From assembly GCF_016745505.1 (NCBI RefSeq), contig NZ_JAERUC010000173.1, positions 1 through 52,975 on the forward strand: DNA of 52,975 bases, written 5' to 3'. The notes beneath the pieces are model-generated. The model saw only the letters and a program-made list of their open reading frames with translations. It was not told where the DNA came from and ran no database searches. The translations under genes were made by a program, and so were the position numbers. Below, in pieces: positions 49,991-52,975 of the stretch; position 1 is the first letter of the stretch, and the number at the start of each line of letters is the position of its first letter. Origin of the DNA: Streptomyces silvae. Lineage in GTDB: Bacteria > Actinomycetota > Actinomycetes > Streptomycetales > Streptomycetaceae.

Positions 49991-52705
49991 GTGCGCCTGA
50001 GCGCCAGACCGATCGCCGCCCTCGTGGCGGCACTTGCCCTCACCGCCGGGTTATCGATCACCGGAACCCCGGCCGTGGCACGCTCCGACGACAGGGCCGC
50101 CGCGGCCGAAGCATCGGATGTGTCCATCGCGGCGGACACGTACACATGGAAGAACGCCCGGATCGACGGCGGCGGCTTCGTGCCGGGCATCGTCTTCAAC
50201 CGGTCGGAGAAGAACCTCGCCTACGCGCGCACCGACATCGGCGGCGCCTACCGCTGGGACCAGGCGGGCAAGCGGTGGACGCCGCTGCTGGACTGGGTGG
50301 ACTGGGACCGGTGGGGCTGGTCCGGGGTGGTGAGCCTCGCCTCCGACACCGCCGAGCCGGACAACGTGTACGCCGCCGTCGGCACGTACACCAACAGCTG
50401 GGACCCGACGAACGGGGCGGTCCTGCGCTCCTCGGACCGCGGTGCCTCCTGGAAGGCGGCCACGCTGCCCTTCAAGCTCGGCGGCAACATGCCGGGACGA
50501 GGGATGGGGGAGCGGCTCGCGGTCGACCCGAACAAGAACTCGGTGCTGTACCTCGGCGCCCCCAGCGGCAACGGGCTGTGGCGGTCGACCGACTCGGGGG
50601 TCACCTGGTCGGAGGTGACCGCCTTCCCCAACCCCGGGAACTACGCGCAGGATCCGTCCGACACCAGCGGATACGGCAACGACAACCAGGGCATCGTGTG
50701 GGTCACCTTCGACGAACGCTCCGGCAGCGCGGGCAGTACCACGCAGGACATCTACGTCGGGGTCGCCGACAAGGAGAACACCGTCTACCGCTCCACGGAC
50801 GGCGGTTCCACCTGGTCCAGGATCGCCGGACAGCCGACCGGCTACCTCGCGCACAAGGGCGTGCTCGACTCCTCGACGGGCCACCTCTATCTGACGCTGA
50901 GTGACACGGGCGGCCCCTACGACGGTGCCAAGGGACGGATCTGGCGCTACGACACGGAGTCGGGCGCCTGGACGGACGTCAGCCCCGTCGCGGAGGCCGA
51001 CACCTACTACGGCTTCGGCGGCATCTCCGTCGACCGGCAGAAGCCCGGCACCCTGATGGCGACCGCCTACAGCTCGTGGTGGCCCGACACCCAGATCTTC
51101 CGCTCCACCGACAGCGGCGCCACATGGACCCAGGCATGGGACTACAGCAGCTATCCGAACCGCTCCAACCGGTACACGCTGGACGTCTCCTCCGTGCCCT
51201 GGCTCAGCTGGGGCGCGAACCCCGCCCCGCCGGAGACCGCGCCCAAGCTGGGCTGGATGACGGAGTCCCTGGAGATCGACCCCTTCGACTCGGACCGGAT
51301 GATGTACGGCACGGGAGCCACGGTCTACGGCACCGAGGACCTCACGTCCTGGGACTCCGGCGGCACGTTCACGATCACGCCCATGGTCAAGGGCCTGGAG
51401 GAGACCGCCGTCAACGACCTGGCGAGCCCGCCCTCGGGCGCGCCCCTGCTGAGCGCGCTCGGTGACATCGGGGGCTTCCGGCACACCGACCTCGACGCGG
51501 TGCCCGCCATGATGTTCACCTCGCCGAACCTGGACTCCACCACCAGCCTGGACTTCGCGGAGGCGTCCCCCGGCACGGTCGTACGGGTCGGCAACGCGGA
51601 CGCCGCTCCGCACATCGGCTTCTCCACCGACAACGGCGCCAACTGGTTCCAGGGATCGGAGCCTTCCGGTGTCACGGGCGGGGGCACGGTCGCCGCCGCG
51701 GCGGACGGCAGCGGATTCGTCTGGAGCCCGGAGGGCGCGGGCGTCCACCACACCACCGGCTACGGCACCTCCTGGACCGCCTCCACCGGGATCCCCGCCG
51801 GGGCGACGGTCGAGTCGGACCGGAAGAACCCGAAGAAGTTCTACGGGTTCAGCGCCGGCACCTTCTACGTGTCGACGGACGGCGGCGCCACGTTCACCGC
51901 GAAGGCGACCGGACTCCCGGCCGAGGGCAACGTCCGCTTCAAGGCGCTGCCCGGCACGGAGGGCGACATCTGGCTCGCGGGCGGCGCTCCGACGGGTGCG
52001 TACGGGCTCTGGCGCTCCACCGACTCCGGTGCGAGCTTCACCAGGTTCTCCGGGGTGGAGCAGGCCGACAGCGTCGGCTTCGGCAAGGCGGCCTCCGGGG
52101 CCTCGTACCGGACCGTCTTCGTCAGCGCGAAGATCGGCGGGGTGCGCGGCATCTTCCGGTCCACGGACGCCGGCGCCGGCTGGACACGGATCAACGACGA
52201 CGCGCACCAGTGGGCCTGGACGGGCGCGGCGATCACCGGGGACCCGCGGGTCTACGGCCGCGTGTACGTCTCCACGAACGGCCGGGGGATCCAGGTTGGC
52301 GAGTCCTCGGACACCGACGGCCCGGGCACGGACCCGGGCCCCGGCACCGACCCCGGCACCGATCCGGGGGAGCCACCGGCGGACGCGGACTGCTCGGTGA
52401 CGTACACGGTCACCAACCGGTGGTCCGGCGGCTTCCAGGCCGAGGTGAAGCTCACCAACACCGGCACCGCCGCCTACGACGGCTGGAAGCTGGGCTGGAC
52501 CTTCCCCGGTGACCAGAGGATCGGTCAGATCTGGAACGCCTCCCACCAGCAGACCGGTGCGAAGGTGACCGTCACCGACGCCGGCTGGAACGGAAAGGTG
52601 GCACCCGGCTCCTCGGCCGCCTTCGGCTTCACCGGTACGACGACGGGCGACGGCACCGCGCCCGGCGCGTTCACGCTGGGCGGTGAGGCCTGCGCCGTCG
52701 GCTGA
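49991..52705 (+). CDS. Secreted GH74 xyloglucanase with C-terminal CBM2
   Basis: 904 aa from GTG at 49991 (VRLSARPIAALVAALALTAG), with GAGAGGA 8 nt upstream; earlier frame sequence is not a signal peptide. Secretion signal about 1-32. The two seven-bladed propellers of GH74 span about 50-770, with many sialidase-like RSTDxGxTW repeats. The conserved acids lie in YARTDIGGAYRWD and SALGDIGGFRHTD, the usual catalytic pair. A Pro/Thr/Asp/Gly linker precedes a CBM2 (Cys801 to Cys901) that binds crystalline cellulose. It should cut xyloglucan or mixed glucans in plant cell walls outside the cell. Confidence 0.93.
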   Translation: MRLSARPIAALVAALALTAGLSITGTPAVARSDDRAAAAEASDVSIAADTYTWKNARIDGGGFVPGIVFNRSEKNLAYARTDIGGAYRWDQAGKRWTPLLDWVDWDRWGWSGVVSLASDTAEPDNVYAAVGTYTNSWDPTNGAVLRSSDRGASWKAATLPFKLGGNMPGRGMGERLAVDPNKNSVLYLGAPSGNGLWRSTDSGVTWSEVTAFPNPGNYAQDPSDTSGYGNDNQGIVWVTFDERSGSAGSTTQDIYVGVADKENTVYRSTDGGSTWSRIAGQPTGYLAHKGVLDSSTGHLYLTLSDTGGPYDGAKGRIWRYDTESGAWTDVSPVAEADTYYGFGGISVDRQKPGTLMATAYSSWWPDTQIFRSTDSGATWTQAWDYSSYPNRSNRYTLDVSSVPWLSWGANPAPPETAPKLGWMTESLEIDPFDSDRMMYGTGATVYGTEDLTSWDSGGTFTITPMVKGLEETAVNDLASPPSGAPLLSALGDIGGFRHTDLDAVPAMMFTSPNLDSTTSLDFAEASPGTVVRVGNADAAPHIGFSTDNGANWFQGSEPSGVTGGGTVAAAADGSGFVWSPEGAGVHHTTGYGTSWTASTGIPAGATVESDRKNPKKFYGFSAGTFYVSTDGGATFTAKATGLPAEGNVRFKALPGTEGDIWLAGGAPTGAYGLWRSTDSGASFTRFSGVEQADSVGFGKAASGASYRTVFVSAKIGGVRGIFRSTDAGAGWTRINDDAHQWAWTGAAITGDPRVYGRVYVSTNGRGIQVGESSDTDGPGTDPGPGTDPGTDPGEPPADADCSVTYTVTNRWSGGFQAEVKLTNTGTAAYDGWKLGWTFPGDQRIGQIWNASHQQTGAKVTVTDAGWNGKVAPGSSAAFGFTGTTTGDGTAPGAFTLGGEACAVG

Positions 52706-52748
52706 GCACCTGCGGGGCCGGTGCGGAGCCCGCACCCGGGAGGTACCC

Positions 52749-52820
52749 GTGGCCGACGCCGACGTGCTGATCGCGGGCGCGGGCTCCCCGGGACATGACG
52801 CGGGGCCCGGCAGGGAGTGA
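52749..52820 (+). CDS. Mini-ORF, 23 aa, resembling the start of an FAD-binding protein
   Basis: GTG at 52749, preceded by a good GGGAGGT ribosome-binding sequence 4 nt away, encodes MADADVLIAGAGSPGHDAGP then GRE. ADVLIAGAGSPG looks like the first beta strand and GxGxxG loop of a flavin monooxygenase, cut off after one motif. Its stop falls inside the loop of the terminator hairpin. It is most likely a remnant or a chance match, and a real mini-protein is less likely. Confidence 0.3.
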   Translation: MADADVLIAGAGSPGHDAGPGRE

Positions 52821-52835
52821 CCGCCGGGCCCCGCG
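52799..52835. terminator. Strong hairpin terminator downstream of GH74
   Basis: A perfect 13-bp inverted repeat, CGCGGGGCCCGGC and GCCGGGCCCCGCG, with an 11-nt loop. It lies between the GH74 stop (plus) and the minus-strand gene stop at 52873, so it may serve both. Confidence 0.85.
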
Positions 52836-52872
52836 CCGTCCGATGAGCCGACTCCGCTCATCTCATCCCGAC

Positions 52873-52975
52873 TCAGGGAAAGGACACCACCTGGGAGGGG
52901 ATGGTCGACGTACCGGACGTCGGTGACCCGGTGTTGTTGATGACGTGGTCGTACTGTCCCTGGCCGCCGAGCGAG
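52873..52975 (-). CDS. C-terminal tail of an unidentified protein (partial)
   Basis: The minus-strand frame is open from the window edge (SLGGQGQYDHVINNTGSPTS...) to TGA at 52873-52875 and ends ...TIPSQVVSFP. Composition (Gly, Ser, Thr, Asn) suggests a secreted protein, fitting its place beside an exoenzyme gene, but the family cannot be named from 33 residues. Confidence 0.55.
   Translation of the reverse strand, partial: SLGGQGQYDHVINNTGSPTSGTSTIPSQVVSFP

Noticed and set aside
1..52975. Prophage, integrative element, insertion sequence, CRISPR array, tRNA or rRNA
   Set aside because: I looked for integrases, transposases, repeat-spacer arrays and cloverleaf genes and found none. The content is ordinary chromosomal accessory and metabolic genes.

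Overview
The window is chromosomal DNA of a Streptomyces or close relative. The evidence is very high GC with G/C-biased third codon positions, frequent GTG starts, 4-nt GTGA/ATGA stop-start overlaps, a mycothiol-type maleylpyruvate isomerase, a Zur-type set of zinc-free ribosomal proteins, the actinobacterial ribosomal protein bL37, an IdeR/DmdR iron box and a textbook CebR operator. I see no rRNA, tRNA, CRISPR array, transposase or integrase.

Layout. (1) 1-2543, plus strand: the tail of an unknown gene, a HIT protein, a maleylpyruvate-isomerase-like protein, a P-loop kinase-like protein and a membrane protein. (2) 2597-5424, minus: a malX-malY pair (PTS EIICB permease plus MalY/PatB C-S lyase). 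(3) 5827-9446, metal homeostasis and ribosome: bL37; an iron-box-controlled DUF2470 gene; and a zinc-starvation locus of Cys-poor paralogues S18, L31, L33 (minus) and L28, S14 (plus) with a CobW-like protein. One Zur-type operator lies between the divergent arms. (4) 9549-13888: a methyltransferase and a large secreted GH87-type alpha-1,3-glucanase. (5) 14004-16330: an HxlR regulator divergent from an NAD(P)-binding reductase, a small ORF, and a RibD/DHFR-like gene broken by two frameshifts. (6) 16424-27418: a divergent carbohydrate locus. The minus arm holds a dehydrogenase, a ketose-epimerase-like isomerase, a GH63-like hydrolase and a debranching-type glucosidase. The plus arm holds an ABC importer, a ROK regulator and a Gfo/Idh/MocA oxidoreductase. 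(7) 27437-33045: VOC protein, epoxide hydrolase divergent from a CGNR regulator with two tandem palindromes, a serine hydrolase whose signal peptide is out of frame, and a SpoIIE-type phosphatase. (8) 33097-37508: pcaFJI with a divergent double-length IclR regulator (PcaR-like) across a perfect inverted repeat; pcaHGBL are absent here. (9) 37628-42974: APH-fold kinase, TetX-like flavin monooxygenase with a TetR regulator and tandem operators, and a transketolase. (10) 42976-49223, minus: a 75-aa double-glycine-leader peptide followed, after a strong hairpin, by HlyD-like, C39-peptidase ABC and second ABC proteins. (11) 49919-52975: a secreted GH74-CBM2 xyloglucanase under a CebR box, a strong terminator, and the tail of a minus-strand gene.

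The best candidate for an undescribed system is (10): a dedicated peptide exporter whose only visible substrate is a Cys-free, Gly/Val/Thr-rich, acidic core, with no modification enzyme. Also worth attention are the Zur operator filling the spacer of a probably leaderless L33 promoter, a CobW protein that keeps its CxCC motif but has lost the P-loop, and three places where restoring a single C would repair a reading frame.
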